Source: DATBQN01 sp963755825 (GTDB lineage Bacteria; Acidobacteriota; Thermoanaerobaculia; Multivoradales; UBA5704). From it: 64,000 bases of DNA. The stretch spans positions 992,001-1,056,000 of the forward strand of contig CAVWLA010000001.1 in assembly GCA_963755825.1 (NCBI GenBank). Direction: 5' to 3'. The notes under the pieces were generated by a model, which ran no database searches, was not told the DNA's origin, and saw only the letters and a list, made by a program, of their open reading frames with translations. This document shows positions 19,706-28,193 of this stretch, one piece after another. Both the position numbers and the translations under genes were made by a program. Numbering within the stretch: position 1 is the stretch's first letter; each line of letters begins with the position of its first letter.

Positions 19706-19955
19706 ATGCCTCGGGACTATTTCGCAGAACTCTTCGTCGCTGGCTTAATGGCGGATGCCGGGTGGAACGTTTATTTTCCGCACCCTCCACACAGCGTTCA
19801 TGCCTTTTCCGCGCCTCAAGAAGAATAAGCGCGGCTGGCGTTGCGAACCGTGCTCCTTTGTGGCCGGCGCACCAAAACCGCGGCGAGACTACAAGTGCTT
19901 CTTCGACGACTCTGGCTTAAAAGCACTGGAGCGACCTGACTGGTCCTCGCTGTAA
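19706..19955 (+). pseudogene. internally deleted gene remnant, N- and C-terminal pieces
   Basis: A ribosome-binding site AAGGAGA (19694-19700) leads into an ATG at 19706 coding MPRDYFAELFVAGLMADAGW and then NVYFP. This reads like the start of small proteins that begin 'DYFxELxVAGLLADAGWxVYFP'. It stops at 19828. From about 19802 another frame carries a plausible C-terminus (FMPFPRLKKNKRGWRCEPCS...) ending at 19955. The likeliest reading is one gene that lost its middle with a frame change. Family assignment is from memory of the N-terminal pattern and needs a search. Confidence 0.45.
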
Positions 19956-20044
19956 GTGAACTGTCGCACGGCCGGAAACCGCCTATGCCTGTATTGGATA
20001 TCCGCTGCAACGAGCGGTTAGGCGGCCGATCGCGGCTGTTCCGA

Positions 20045-20069
20045 GGTGGTTGAATGTCGCCTCAACCCA
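20045..20069 (-). terminator. candidate hairpin downstream of the DHFR-like gene
   Basis: GGTGGTTGA (20045-20053) can pair with TCAACCCACC (20060-20069) with one bulge. It lies 37 bp past the stop of the minus-strand reductase gene. No clear T-run follows on the minus strand, so termination is uncertain. Confidence 0.35.
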
Positions 20070-20105
20070 CCAGCGGCGCGCAGCGCCATCTGCTGCATGC
20101 TTTTG

Positions 20106-20744
20106 TCAGGTCGCGTTCGGTGACCCGCCGCGCCGTCCTCGCACCTCGTACCGAAGACCCACCATGCCGCTCTTGTAGGCTTTGACCTCCGCCAGATGGA
20201 GGGCGATGTCTCGGTCGAGCTTGTCGAAGAAGGGGATCCCATCGCCGATCAGGATCGGCAGGATCGAATAGCGAACTTCGTCGGCGAGCCCGAGACGAAG
20301 GCATTCGGCGGAGACCATGCCGCCGCCGACGAACCAGATGCTGCGGAACGCCGGCCGTAGGCGCTCGTTCACGAATTCCACGAGATCGCCGGAGTGGAAT
20401 TGAACGCTCTCCCGGGTCCGCGGCAGCTCGCGGCTGGTGAGGACGAAGGTGGGTTTGTCGCCGTAGGCCCAGCCCATTCCCTGGGCTTCGAAGCGAAGCG
20501 CGGTCTCGTAGGTCCGCGATCCCATGACGTAACAGTCGATCGTCTTGAGGAAGGCCTCGATGAATCCGGCGTCCATGGTGTCGCCGCCGACGAATTCGTC
20601 GGCGGTCTCCATCCAGTCGACGCGCCCGTCCCGGCGAGCGATGAAGCCATCGAGGCTCGCCACCATGTGGATCGTCACGCGAGAATCAGAGTTCTCCATC
20701 CCACCGTCCGCCCCGAGCACTCGAGTTTTCTCAGGCTTTGTCAT
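20106..20744 (-). CDS. dihydrofolate reductase family (RibD C-terminal-like) protein
   Basis: The protein is 212 aa. VTIHMVASLDGFIARRDGRVDWM is the start of the RibD-C/DHFR-like fold, later IWFVGGGMVSAEC (NADPH loop) and EVRYSILPILIGDGIPFF. These small reductases are common orphan genes of unknown substrate. The ATG at 20744 has a GGAAGG site 8 bp upstream and overlaps the end of the NmrA-like gene by 14 bp, so coupling is likely. An internal ATG (20699) is the alternative start. Confidence 0.88.
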   Translation of the reverse strand: MTKPEKTRVLGADGGMENSDSRVTIHMVASLDGFIARRDGRVDWMETADEFVGGDTMDAGFIEAFLKTIDCYVMGSRTYETALRFEAQGMGWAYGDKPTFVLTSRELPRTRESVQFHSGDLVEFVNERLRPAFRSIWFVGGGMVSAECLRLGLADEVRYSILPILIGDGIPFFDKLDRDIALHLAEVKAYKSGMVGLRYEVRGRRGGSPNAT

Positions 20745-21657
20745 TCACTGGCCCTTCCAGAAAGGATGCGGCGTGATCGGCGACCCATTGACGAAACGTT
20801 CGCGGCGGCGATCCGCATACGTCGAAGACGGTGGAGGTCACGAACGCCGGCCGCCCGATCGTCGCCCCCCAGGCGGCCAAGAGCATGTCGACCGCCGGGC
20901 GCGGCCAGCTCCCGGCCGTCTCGCGGCGGAAGTCGTCCGGCGACAGCTCCTCGAACCGAATCGGGCGTCCGATGACGGCGCCGATGATATTCACCTGCTC
21001 CGCCTGGCTCAACGACTGCGGGCCGGTGAGCACGTAGTCGCGTCCGACGTGTCCATCCTCGTCGAGAGCCCGCGCCGCCACGGCCGCGACGTCGCGGTCG
21101 TCGATCGGCGCCGTCTCGGCCGCCCCGTACGGCCAGCGGACGACGTCTCCGCGTCGAATCGCCGGCGCCCACCAGGACCGCGCGTTAGACGCGAACATCC
21201 CCGGCCGGAGGACTGTCGGCTCCAGTCCAGCGATCACGAGGAGGCGCTCGACCCCGGCGTGGAAGCGAGCCATGGGGTTCGGCTGCTGGAAGAACGGGTG
21301 CGGTGTCTGGTGCGGCGAGGAGAGAAAGACCACCCGCCGCGTGCGCGCCGCGAGACGGTCGACGACGGCGGGAGCGGTATCCGGCGGCGCGGTCCAGAGC
21401 AGAAACACCGCACGGACGCCCGCGAGCGCGGCATCGATGGACTCGGGCACGGTGAGGTCGCCCGTGACGACCTCGACGGCCGCCGGCAGCCCGGCCGTCG
21501 CCGGTCGGCGCGTGAGCGCGCGCACCGGCACGCCCGCGGCGAGCAGCTGGGCGATGACCTCGCGCCCGATCCGGCCGGTGGCTCCCGTCACGAGGACGGG
21601 ATGGGCTCCTGCGTTGTTCACGTCAGCCAAGAATAACCGGCGGGCTCGGGATGTCAA
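20731..21657 (-). CDS. NmrA/NAD(P)H-binding atypical short-chain dehydrogenase
   Basis: The protein is 308 aa as called. VLVTGATGRIGREVIAQLLAAG is the Rossmann start of the NmrA/TMR-like SDR family. There is no YxxxK catalytic pair, as expected for NmrA-type proteins; PIDDRDVAAVAA is a family motif. They act as redox sensors or oxidoreductases. The N-terminal 12 residues (MTSRARRLFLAD) look dispensable: a GTG at 21621 just before the Rossmann strand is a credible alternative. It is followed by the overlapping DHFR-like gene. Confidence 0.85.
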   Translation of the reverse strand: MTSRARRLFLADVNNAGAHPVLVTGATGRIGREVIAQLLAAGVPVRALTRRPATAGLPAAVEVVTGDLTVPESIDAALAGVRAVFLLWTAPPDTAPAVVDRLAARTRRVVFLSSPHQTPHPFFQQPNPMARFHAGVERLLVIAGLEPTVLRPGMFASNARSWWAPAIRRGDVVRWPYGAAETAPIDDRDVAAVAARALDEDGHVGRDYVLTGPQSLSQAEQVNIIGAVIGRPIRFEELSPDDFRRETAGSWPRPAVDMLLAAWGATIGRPAFVTSTVFDVCGSPPRTFRQWVADHAASFLEGPVNDKA

Positions 21658-21725
21658 TTGCGATCGCGCGGCGTCGTATGGGGGGCCGAAGGGCAGGTTG
21701 GCGGCCCAGGAGCTTCGGAGGGGTG

Positions 21726-21753
21726 GCGCGCTCCGCCCGGTTGCGGAGCGCGC
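21726..21753 (-). terminator. GC-rich 11-bp perfect hairpin
   Basis: GCGCGCTCCGC (21726-21736) and GCGGAGCGCGC (21743-21753) pair perfectly around a 6-base loop. The hairpin begins 17 bp after the stop of the minus-strand unknown small protein. There is no strong T-tract, so it may act as a terminator or as a transcript stabiliser. Confidence 0.5.
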
Positions 21754-21769
21754 GCTGGCGCGAGTGGGC

Positions 21770-22159
21770 TCAGGCGAAGGCGGTCACCCGCCAATAGCCG
21801 TTGGAGTAGGTCGTCCAGCCGTTGTTCGGGTCCCAGAAGCCGTGCAGGGGCGAGCCGGAAAAGATGTTCAGGACGACGGAGTCGGCGTCCATGGCGATGG
21901 TCACCGGGTTGCCGGAATAGCGGTTGTCCCAGGACCACAGCACCGGGTAGGCGGTCTGCAGGTCGGCGCTGAAGGTCACGATCACCTCCGATGGAATGGT
22001 GCCGAGCCCGTGCTGGAAGATGACCTTGTGGTTGGCCGAATTGGAGTCCGGCACCCAGGTCGAACGGTACTGCGCCGGCGCCGCCGCCGCCGCCAGCTCT
22101 CCGCCGCCGTTGAACTTCATCGCCTCGCCCTGGGTGACATGCTCCATCACATCATTCAT
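21770..22159 (-). CDS. unknown small beta-rich protein
   Basis: The protein is 129 aa from the ATG coding MNDVMEHVTQGEAMKFNGGG, which has an AAAGGGG ribosome-binding site. The frame runs further upstream without a site. No signal peptide is visible. An Ala-rich linker is followed by a compact aromatic-rich domain (FQHGLGTIPSEVIVTFSADL, then YPVLWSWDN and a Trp-rich C-terminus) resembling small beta-sandwich modules of tail-fibre or lectin type. I do not recognise the family. It is flanked by a strong hairpin and unrelated genes. Confidence 0.6.
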   Translation of the reverse strand: MNDVMEHVTQGEAMKFNGGGELAAAAAPAQYRSTWVPDSNSANHKVIFQHGLGTIPSEVIVTFSADLQTAYPVLWSWDNRYSGNPVTIAMDADSVVLNIFSGSPLHGFWDPNNGWTTYSNGYWRVTAFA

Positions 22160-22336
22160 CACGTTCCCCTTTCGGTTGTCCTGCGTTCGAAAGGGCATAG
22201 AGCAATGATGATGCCATAGCGCCTGTGCAGCAGAACGCATGAGAACCTGAAGTGTCGCCGCGATGTCGGTCGCTCCCGAGGCGATGTCGGACGCTCGCCG
22301 ACGACGCCGGCGCTACCGCCCGGAAGCGCGCGGGCT

Positions 22337-22621
22337 TTAGCGCCGCCCGAGCCGCCGGAGGATGATGCGCTCGAGCTCGCGCTCCTCCAGCCGCACCTTG
22401 GCGACCGCCAGGCCGCCGCGGAGGAGCACCGGCACGACGTCGCCGTAACGCTCGCGGAGGGCAGGATCGGCGTCGACGTCGAGCGCCGCGTAGGCGAGGC
22501 CGTGGCGCGGCAGGACGGTGTCGAGCACCTTCGCCATCTCGTCGCAGAGGTGGCAGCCGGCGCGGGTGACGAGCTCGTAGCGATCGGCGGCGGCGGCCGC
22601 CGGCGGCACCGCGCCGCTCAC
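22337..22621 (-). CDS. glutaredoxin family protein
   Basis: The protein is 94 aa from a GTG at 22621 that overlaps the guaA stop (GTGA). YELVTRAGCHLCDEM carries the CxxC redox motif (C23-H-L-C26) and the cis-Pro region is VVPVLL, typical of the DUF836/glutaredoxin-like family. The tail DELERII-like helix is present. It is probably co-translated with guaA, a pairing with no obvious metabolic logic. A second GTG four codons later is possible. Confidence 0.82.
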   Translation of the reverse strand: MSGAVPPAAAAADRYELVTRAGCHLCDEMAKVLDTVLPRHGLAYAALDVDADPALRERYGDVVPVLLRGGLAVAKVRLEERELERIILRRLGRR

Positions 22622-24222
22622 TCCCACTCGATCGTCGCCGGCGGCTTGCTGGTGATGTCGTAGACGACGCGGTTGACGCCCTGGACTTCGTTGACGATGC
22701 GGTTGGCGATGCGGCCGAGGAGCTCGTAGGGGAGCGGGCTCCAGTCGGCGGTCATGAAGTCCTGGGTGTCGACGGCGCGCAGAGCGACGACGCTCTCGTA
22801 GGTGCGGTAGTCCCCCATCACCCCGACGCTCTTGACCGGCAGGAGGACGGCGAACGCCTGCGCCACCCTGCCGTACCAGCCGCTCTCGCGGAGCTCCTCG
22901 AGATAGATGGCGTCCGCCTCCTGGAGGAGCGCGACGCGCGCCGCTGTCACCTCGCCGAGGATGCGCACCGCCAGGCCCGGACCGGGGAACGGATGGCGGC
23001 CGATGAGGGCCTCCGGCAGGCCGAGCTCGCGGCCGAGCTGCCGCACCTCGTCCTTGAACAGGAAGCGCAGCGGCTCGACCAGCTGGAAGCCGAGCTTCTC
23101 GGGCAGGCCGCCGACGTTGTGATGGGTCTTGATCACCGCCGACGGCCCCTTGACGGAGACCGACTCGATGACGTCGGGATAGAGCGTCCCCTGGGCGAGG
23201 AAGCCGGCGCCGCCCTGCTCCTTGAGGCGCTCGGCGGCGTCCTCGAAGACCTCGACGAAGACGCGGCCGATCGCCTTGCGCTTGGCCTCCGGCTCCTCGA
23301 CCCCGGCGAGCGCGGCGAGGAAGCGCTCGCGCGCGTCGACCATCTCGATCGGGATGCCGAGGCCGTCCCTCAGGCTGTGCAGGACCTGGCCGGCCTCGTC
23401 CTTGCGCAGCACGCCGTTGTCGACGAAGACGGCGGTCGAGCGCTCGCCCACGGCGCGCTTCAAGAGCGCCGCCACCACCGAGGAGTCGACGCCGCCCGAG
23501 AGGCCGCAGATCACCCGCCCCTCCCCCACCCGGCGGCGGATCGTCTCGACCGCCTCCTCGAGGTAGGAGGCCATCCCCCAGTCGCCCACCGCGCCGCACA
23601 CCCCGTAGAGGAAGTTGTGCAGGATCTCGCTGCCGGCGACGGTGTGCGACACCTCGGGGTGGAACTGGATGGCGTAGAGGCAACGATCGGCGTCCGCCAT
23701 CGCCACGTGCGGCGCGTTCTCCGAGGTCGCCGTGCCGCGGAAGCCGGCGGGAAGCTTGGCCACCTGGTCGCCATGGCTCATCCACACCGTCTGCCGCGGC
23801 GCGATGCCCTCGAAGAGGATGCCGGCCTCGCCGACCGTGATCTCGGCGCGGCCGTACTCGCGCCGGCTGGAGCCCTTGACCTCGCCGCCCAGGACGTGCG
23901 CCATGAGCTGCATGCCGTAGCAGACGCCGAGGACCGGGATGCCGAGCGCGAAGAGCTCGCGCTCCGCCGACGGGGCGCCCTCGGCGAAGACGCTCTGCGG
24001 CCCGCCGGAGAGGATGATGCCGATCGGCCGCCGGCGGCGGATCGCGGCGAGCGGCAGGTCGAAGGGGTGGATCTCGCAGTACACCCGGTTCTCGCGCAGG
24101 CGCCGCGCGATGAGCTGGGTGAACTGGCTGCCGAAGTCGAGGACGAGGACGGTCTGGTGCGCGGGTGCGGCGGCAGGCCCCGCAGGAGGGGCCGAGGAAG
24201 AGTCTGTGGGCGTCGTCTCCAT
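22618..24222 (-). CDS. guaA: GMP synthase (glutamine-hydrolysing)
   Basis: The protein is 534 aa. The class I amidotransferase domain has nucleophile Cys101 (GVCYGM) with His188/Glu190. The ATP pyrophosphatase P-loop SGGVDSS is at 242-248, and the C-terminal dimerisation domain ends in DITSKPPATIEWE, the canonical GuaA terminus. It converts XMP to GMP. The N-terminus has a roughly 20-residue Pro/Ala/Ser-rich extension. A TAACAT hexamer lies 5 bp before the ATG with TTGCGA 18 bp further upstream, suggesting a leaderless message. Confidence 0.97.
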   Translation of the reverse strand: METTPTDSSSAPPAGPAAAPAHQTVLVLDFGSQFTQLIARRLRENRVYCEIHPFDLPLAAIRRRRPIGIILSGGPQSVFAEGAPSAERELFALGIPVLGVCYGMQLMAHVLGGEVKGSSRREYGRAEITVGEAGILFEGIAPRQTVWMSHGDQVAKLPAGFRGTATSENAPHVAMADADRCLYAIQFHPEVSHTVAGSEILHNFLYGVCGAVGDWGMASYLEEAVETIRRRVGEGRVICGLSGGVDSSVVAALLKRAVGERSTAVFVDNGVLRKDEAGQVLHSLRDGLGIPIEMVDARERFLAALAGVEEPEAKRKAIGRVFVEVFEDAAERLKEQGGAGFLAQGTLYPDVIESVSVKGPSAVIKTHHNVGGLPEKLGFQLVEPLRFLFKDEVRQLGRELGLPEALIGRHPFPGPGLAVRILGEVTAARVALLQEADAIYLEELRESGWYGRVAQAFAVLLPVKSVGVMGDYRTYESVVALRAVDTQDFMTADWSPLPYELLGRIANRIVNEVQGVNRVVYDITSKPPATIEWE

Positions 24223-24227
24223 AGCCG

Positions 24228-24257
24228 ATGTTAGCTCACCGGGGACGGCGGTCGCAA
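24228..24257 (-). promoter_or_regulatory. candidate promoter of guaA, leaderless arrangement
   Basis: On the minus strand TTGCGA, an 18-base spacer and TAACAT are followed after 5 bases by the guaA ATG. The start site expected 6-7 bases past the -10 would fall on or next to the start codon. Confidence 0.5.
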
Positions 24258-24427
24258 ACGCGGCTCGGCGGACGATTCGCGACTCCGCCGGTCAGCATGG
24301 CTGCTGCGGGCGAGCGCCTACGGTCGCTGGTGAGAAGGCCTCAACGTTCGTGCGCTCGTCCTCGCACCATGCTGCCGGCTCGGCACCGCCGGAGGACAAT
24401 CGGAATGGCGATCTGAACGAGATGAGT

Positions 24428-25444
24428 CTACAGCTCGGGCTCCGACTTGAGCTCGCGGGTCATCAGCTCGTCGAGGGCCTGGCGCGGGTCCTTGCCCTCG
24501 TACATGACGGCGACCATCTGGCGGGTAATCGGCATCTCGACGCCGCGGAGGGCGGCCAGACGGGCGATCGCCGCCGAGTTGCGGATGCCCTCGGCGACCA
24601 TCTGCGTCTCGCCGGTGATCGCGGCGAGGCTCTTGCCCTGCGCCAGCTCCATGCCGGTGGCGCGGTTGCGCGAGAGACCTCCGGTGCAGGTGAGGACGAG
24701 GTCGCCGAGACCGGCCAAGCCGGCGAAGGTGCGCGCCTGGCCGCCGTAGGCGACCCCCAGCCGGGTGATCTCGTGGAGGCCGCGGGTGATCAGCGCGGCG
24801 AGGGTGTTGTGGCCGGCCCCCAGGCCGATCACCGTGCCGGCGGCGATGGCGATGACGTTCTTGCCGGCGCCGCCGAGCTCGACGCCGACCACGTCGTGCG
24901 ATGAGTAGAGGCGAAAGGTGCGGGTCGCCAGCGCCTCGCGCATGGCGGTCGCGAGATCGCCGTCCTCCGAGGCGACGACCGCCGCGGTGGGCACGCCGCG
25001 CGCCAGCTCGGCCGCGAAGCTGGGTCCGGAGAGCACCGCGAAGCGCACGTCGCGGTCCGCCTGCACCCCCTCCTCGAAGACCACCTGGCTCATCCGCGCC
25101 AGACTCTCCGGCTCGACCCCCTTGGTGCAGGAGAGGAGCTGCAGCGGCCGCTCGCGCGGATGGACGGCGAGGAAGCGGCGGAGCACCTTGCGGAAGCCGT
25201 GCGAGGGGACGACGAAGAGCACCGGCGCGCTGCCGGCGAGCGCCGCGAGATCGGCGGTGGGGACGATCTGCGGCGGCAGGACGACGCCGGGGAGGTAGAC
25301 GGCGTTCTCGCGCGTCGCCGCCATCCGCGCCGCCAGCGCCTCGTCGCGCGCCCAGAGGGTCACCGCGTGGTGGCCGGCTCCCGCCAGGTGGACGGCGAGC
25401 GCGGTCCCCCAGGAGCCGGCGCCGACGACGCCGATGGCAGTCAT
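24428..25444 (-). CDS. gpsA: NAD(P)-dependent glycerol-3-phosphate dehydrogenase
   Basis: The protein is 338 aa. GAGSWGTALA (8-17) is the nucleotide-binding motif. LSGPSFAAEL, GGAGKNVIAIAAG with its catalytic Lys, and GLGDLVLTC are family landmarks. It makes sn-glycerol-3-phosphate from DHAP for phospholipids. Its ATG overlaps the stop of plsY, the acyltransferase that uses its product, so the two lipid-entry enzymes are translationally coupled. Confidence 0.96.
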   Translation of the reverse strand: MTAIGVVGAGSWGTALAVHLAGAGHHAVTLWARDEALAARMAATRENAVYLPGVVLPPQIVPTADLAALAGSAPVLFVVPSHGFRKVLRRFLAVHPRERPLQLLSCTKGVEPESLARMSQVVFEEGVQADRDVRFAVLSGPSFAAELARGVPTAAVVASEDGDLATAMREALATRTFRLYSSHDVVGVELGGAGKNVIAIAAGTVIGLGAGHNTLAALITRGLHEITRLGVAYGGQARTFAGLAGLGDLVLTCTGGLSRNRATGMELAQGKSLAAITGETQMVAEGIRNSAAIARLAALRGVEMPITRQMVAVMYEGKDPRQALDELMTRELKSEPEL

Positions 25445-26148
25445 CGCTCGCCCCCCGCCGGCTGCGCCGCCGCCGCTTCGGCGACCCGCGGCGCGGCGCC
25501 CAGGCGCGGCTCGCTGCCGGCGCGGATGCGCGCCAGGTTGCCGGCGTGTTTGAGAAGGATCAGGAGCCCGAGGGCGGCGCCGGAGGCGAGCACCCACCGC
25601 CCGCCGCCGCCGGAGACCGCCGTCTGCCCGAGGCGGCGGCAGAGCAGCATGAGAAAGGGGAAGGCGAGGCCGGCGGCGATCGAGCCGAGCGAGACGTACC
25701 GCTTCCAGGCGACGACCGTCGCGAAGACGCCGAGGGCGAGGACGAGCGGCAGCGGCGCCAAGGCCGCCATCGCCCCGGCGGAGGTGGCGACCCCCTTGCC
25801 GCCGCGGAAGCCGAGGAAGAGCGGGTAGACGTGGCCGACGACCACCGCCACCCCGGCGATCCCCGCCACCCCGGCGCTGCCGCCGAGCGCCCGCGCGCCG
25901 ACGACCGCCGCCGCCCCCTTGGCGACGTCCAAGAGGAGGACGGCGATGCCGGCGCCCTTGCCGGCGGCGCGCAGGACGTTGGTGGCGCCGGCGTTGCCGC
26001 TCCCCACCGTCCGCACGTCGAGCCCCTGGACGGCGCGGACGATCAGATAGCTCCAGGAGACCGAGCCGAGCAGGTAGGCGCCGACGACGATCGCCGCCAC
26101 CCAGGCCGCCCAGCCGCCAGCGCTCTCCGTCATGAGGAGCGCTCTCAT
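25441..26148 (-). CDS. plsY: glycerol-3-phosphate acyltransferase PlsY
   Basis: The protein is 235 aa. It is a five-helix membrane protein that transfers acyl from acyl-phosphate to glycerol-3-phosphate. The family motifs GSGNAGATNV and GFRGGKGVATS are both clear. The ATG at 26148 overlaps the thpR stop (ATGA); a second Met five codons later is possible. The C-terminal 20 residues are an Ala-rich extension. It is coupled to gpsA. Confidence 0.95.
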   Translation of the reverse strand: MRALLMTESAGGWAAWVAAIVVGAYLLGSVSWSYLIVRAVQGLDVRTVGSGNAGATNVLRAAGKGAGIAVLLLDVAKGAAAVVGARALGGSAGVAGIAGVAVVVGHVYPLFLGFRGGKGVATSAGAMAALAPLPLVLALGVFATVVAWKRYVSLGSIAAGLAFPFLMLLCRRLGQTAVSGGGGRWVLASGAALGLLILLKHAGNLARIRAGSEPRLGAAPRVAEAAAAQPAGGER

Positions 26149-26729
26149 CCGGCCTCCGCCGCGAAGGGGAGGCTGGCGGCCTCGCGGTGGCGAGCGCCGC
26201 CGGTCCCCAGCCGGCTCTCGACGAGGACGGCGCGCGCCGCGGTGAACGGCTCCCCCAGCGGCCCCGCGAAGGCGGTGGCGAAATGGTCGGCGGCGCTCCG
26301 CGGCCACGGGCTCGGGCAGCGCGCGAGCGTCACGTGGGGATGGAACGGGCGCTCGTCGGGCTCGTCGTCGACGCCGACGAGCGACCTCGCCGCGGCGGCC
26401 ACCTCGGCCTGCAGCAGGGCGAGCGGCGACGGTGCGGGGCCGGCCTCGACGCCGAGCCAGGCGACCCGCGCCGGACGCCGCGGCGGGAAGGTGCCGGCGC
26501 CCGCCAGGCGGAGAGTGAACGGGCGGTGGCGGGCGCAGACCCCCACCAGCGCCGCGGCGAGGGCGCCGGTCTGCGCCTCGTCGACGGCGCCGAAGAAGGC
26601 GAGGGTGAGGTGGACGCTCGAGAGGTCGGCCCAGCGCGCCGGCGGCAGCTCGCGGCGCAGCTTGCGGACGCGGATCTCGGCCTCGCGGCGCGGCCCCTCC
26701 GGCACCTCGAGCGCCACGAACAGCCTCAT
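26145..26729 (-). CDS. thpR: RNA 2',3'-cyclic phosphodiesterase (2'-5' RNA ligase family)
   Basis: The protein is 194 aa. The two HxTx motifs of the 2H phosphoesterase fold are present: HLTLAFFG near residue 44 and HPHVTLARC near residue 129. The start MRLFVALEVPE is typical. The ATG overlaps the cinA stop (ATGA); cinA-thpR adjacency is frequent in bacteria. It is the second gene of a four-gene overlapping operon. Confidence 0.93.
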   Translation of the reverse strand: MRLFVALEVPEGPRREAEIRVRKLRRELPPARWADLSSVHLTLAFFGAVDEAQTGALAAALVGVCARHRPFTLRLAGAGTFPPRRPARVAWLGVEAGPAPSPLALLQAEVAAAARSLVGVDDEPDERPFHPHVTLARCPSPWPRSAADHFATAFAGPLGEPFTAARAVLVESRLGTGGARHREAASLPFAAEAG

Positions 26730-28048
26730 CGCCAGAGCGCGTCGGCCGACGACTGGCCCGGCGCGGCGGTGCCGTCGCCGGCGCGCGCCGCGGCGAGGAG
26801 CAGCCGGCGGAGCATCTCGAGGGCGAGCTGGCTCGACTGCCAACGCACCCGCTCGCGATCGCCGGGGAAGCGCACCTGCCGGTGGACGACGGCCGTCCCG
26901 GGCTCCGTCCCCGCGCCCGGTCCGGCGACCGCCAGGTGGACGGTGCCGACCGGCTTCTCGGCGCTGCCGCCGCCGGGGCCGGCGACGCCGGTGATGCCGA
27001 CGCCGTAGTCGCTGCCGAGCGCCCGGCGGACGCCCTCGGCCATCGCCCGCGCCACCGGCTCGGAGACCGCGCCGTGGGCGGCGAGGAGCTCCTCGGAGAC
27101 GCCGAGGAGCTGGGTCTTGAGCGCGTCGGTGTAGACGACGGCGCCGCCGAGGAAGTAGTCCGAGGAGCCCGGCACGCGGGTCAGCCGCTCCGCCAGCAGG
27201 CCGCCGGTGCACGACTCCGCCGCGGTCAGCGTCCGCCCCGCCCGCCGCAGCAGGTCGCCGACGACGCTCTCCAGGGTGTCGCCCTCGCGGTCGGTGTAGA
27301 CGGCGTCGCCGGCCAGCTCGGCGAGCCGCCGCTGCATCGCCGCCAGGCGCTCGCGCCGCTCGCCCTCGGTGCCGGTCGCCGTCATCTCCAGGCGGATCTC
27401 GCCCGGCTTGGCGAGGATAGTGATCGCCTCGCGGCCGAACTCGGCGTAGGAGGGCGCGATGCGCTCCTCGAGCGCCGACTCCGGGACGCAGGCCACCTTG
27501 AGCACTGCCGTCTCGCGCACGGCGCCGCCGGAGCGCTCGGCGAGCCAGGGCTCGAGGTAGGCCGGGATCATCGCCTCGAGCTCCGACGGCACGCCGGGGA
27601 AGAGGAAGACGACGGCGCCGGAGGCGGTCGCGATCCGCATGCCGGGGGCGGTGCCGTTGGCGTTGGCGAGCACCTCGGCGCCCTCGACGATGTCCGCCTG
27701 GCGGCGGTTGACCGCCGACATGCGGAGGCCCATGGCGGCGAAGCGGCTCTCGATGCGGGCGAGGGTCTCGGGGTGGAAGACGAGCGGCCGGCCGAGCGCC
27801 GCGGCGACCGCCTCGCGGGTGACGTCGTCCGAGGTCGGGCCGAGGCCGCCGGTGACCAGCACCAGGTCGACGCGCGGCAGGGTGTTGGCGAGCTCGGTCG
27901 CGATCTCCGCCTCGGAGTCACCGGCGACCGCCTTGCGCTTGAGCTCGACGCCGTGGCGCGCCAGCGCCCGCGTCAGGCGCAGCGAGTTGGTGTCGAGCCG
28001 CTCGCTGCCGAGGAGCTCGGAGCCGACGGCGAGGATGGCCGCTTGCAT
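26726..28048 (-). CDS. cinA: CinA family nicotinamide-nucleotide amidohydrolase
   Basis: The protein is 440 aa from ATG 28048; an ATG four codons upstream is also in frame. The N-terminal MoCF/COG1058 domain (VTGGLGPTSDDVTREA) has ADP-ribose pyrophosphatase homologs. The C-terminal CinA domain (AAESCTGGLLAERLT, YGVGITGVAGPGG) deamidates NMN in pyridine-nucleotide recycling. A TATGCT hexamer 7 bp before ATG 28048 favours that start and a leaderless transcript. It heads the cinA-thpR-plsY-gpsA unit. Confidence 0.94.
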   Translation of the reverse strand: MQAAILAVGSELLGSERLDTNSLRLTRALARHGVELKRKAVAGDSEAEIATELANTLPRVDLVLVTGGLGPTSDDVTREAVAAALGRPLVFHPETLARIESRFAAMGLRMSAVNRRQADIVEGAEVLANANGTAPGMRIATASGAVVFLFPGVPSELEAMIPAYLEPWLAERSGGAVRETAVLKVACVPESALEERIAPSYAEFGREAITILAKPGEIRLEMTATGTEGERRERLAAMQRRLAELAGDAVYTDREGDTLESVVGDLLRRAGRTLTAAESCTGGLLAERLTRVPGSSDYFLGGAVVYTDALKTQLLGVSEELLAAHGAVSEPVARAMAEGVRRALGSDYGVGITGVAGPGGGSAEKPVGTVHLAVAGPGAGTEPGTAVVHRQVRFPGDRERVRWQSSQLALEMLRRLLLAAARAGDGTAAPGQSSADALWR

Positions 28049-28122
28049 GGTCGAGAGCATACCGTGCCGGAGCCGCGGGCGCCGCGTGCGGCAGCGGGAG
28101 GGCGGCGAGAGAAGAAGGAAAA

Positions 28123-28144
28123 GGGGGACGGCGTGCCGTCCCCC
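28123..28144 (-). terminator. rho-independent terminator
   Basis: GGGGGACGGC (28123-28132) and GCCGTCCCCC (28135-28144) form a perfect 10-bp stem. On the minus strand the stem is followed by TTTTCC and a further pyrimidine-rich tract. It lies 50 bp past the stop of the 28194-28532 gene and is well placed to end its transcript. Confidence 0.8.
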
Positions 28145-28193
28145 CGGGAGAAGCGTCGCAGCGGCGTCGAAGCCGCAGGAACGAGTGAAGGGT

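Noticed and set aside
19709..20020. Possible integron attC site ending in GGTTAGGC near 20012-20020
   Set aside because: Only the R'-like GTTAGGC end was found; no matching RYYYAAC start or internal L boxes within attC distance.
25597..26148. Extension of gpsA into the plsY region
   Set aside because: Frame overlaps plsY out of frame; the Rossmann motif right after ATG 25444 and the ATGA overlap fix the start.
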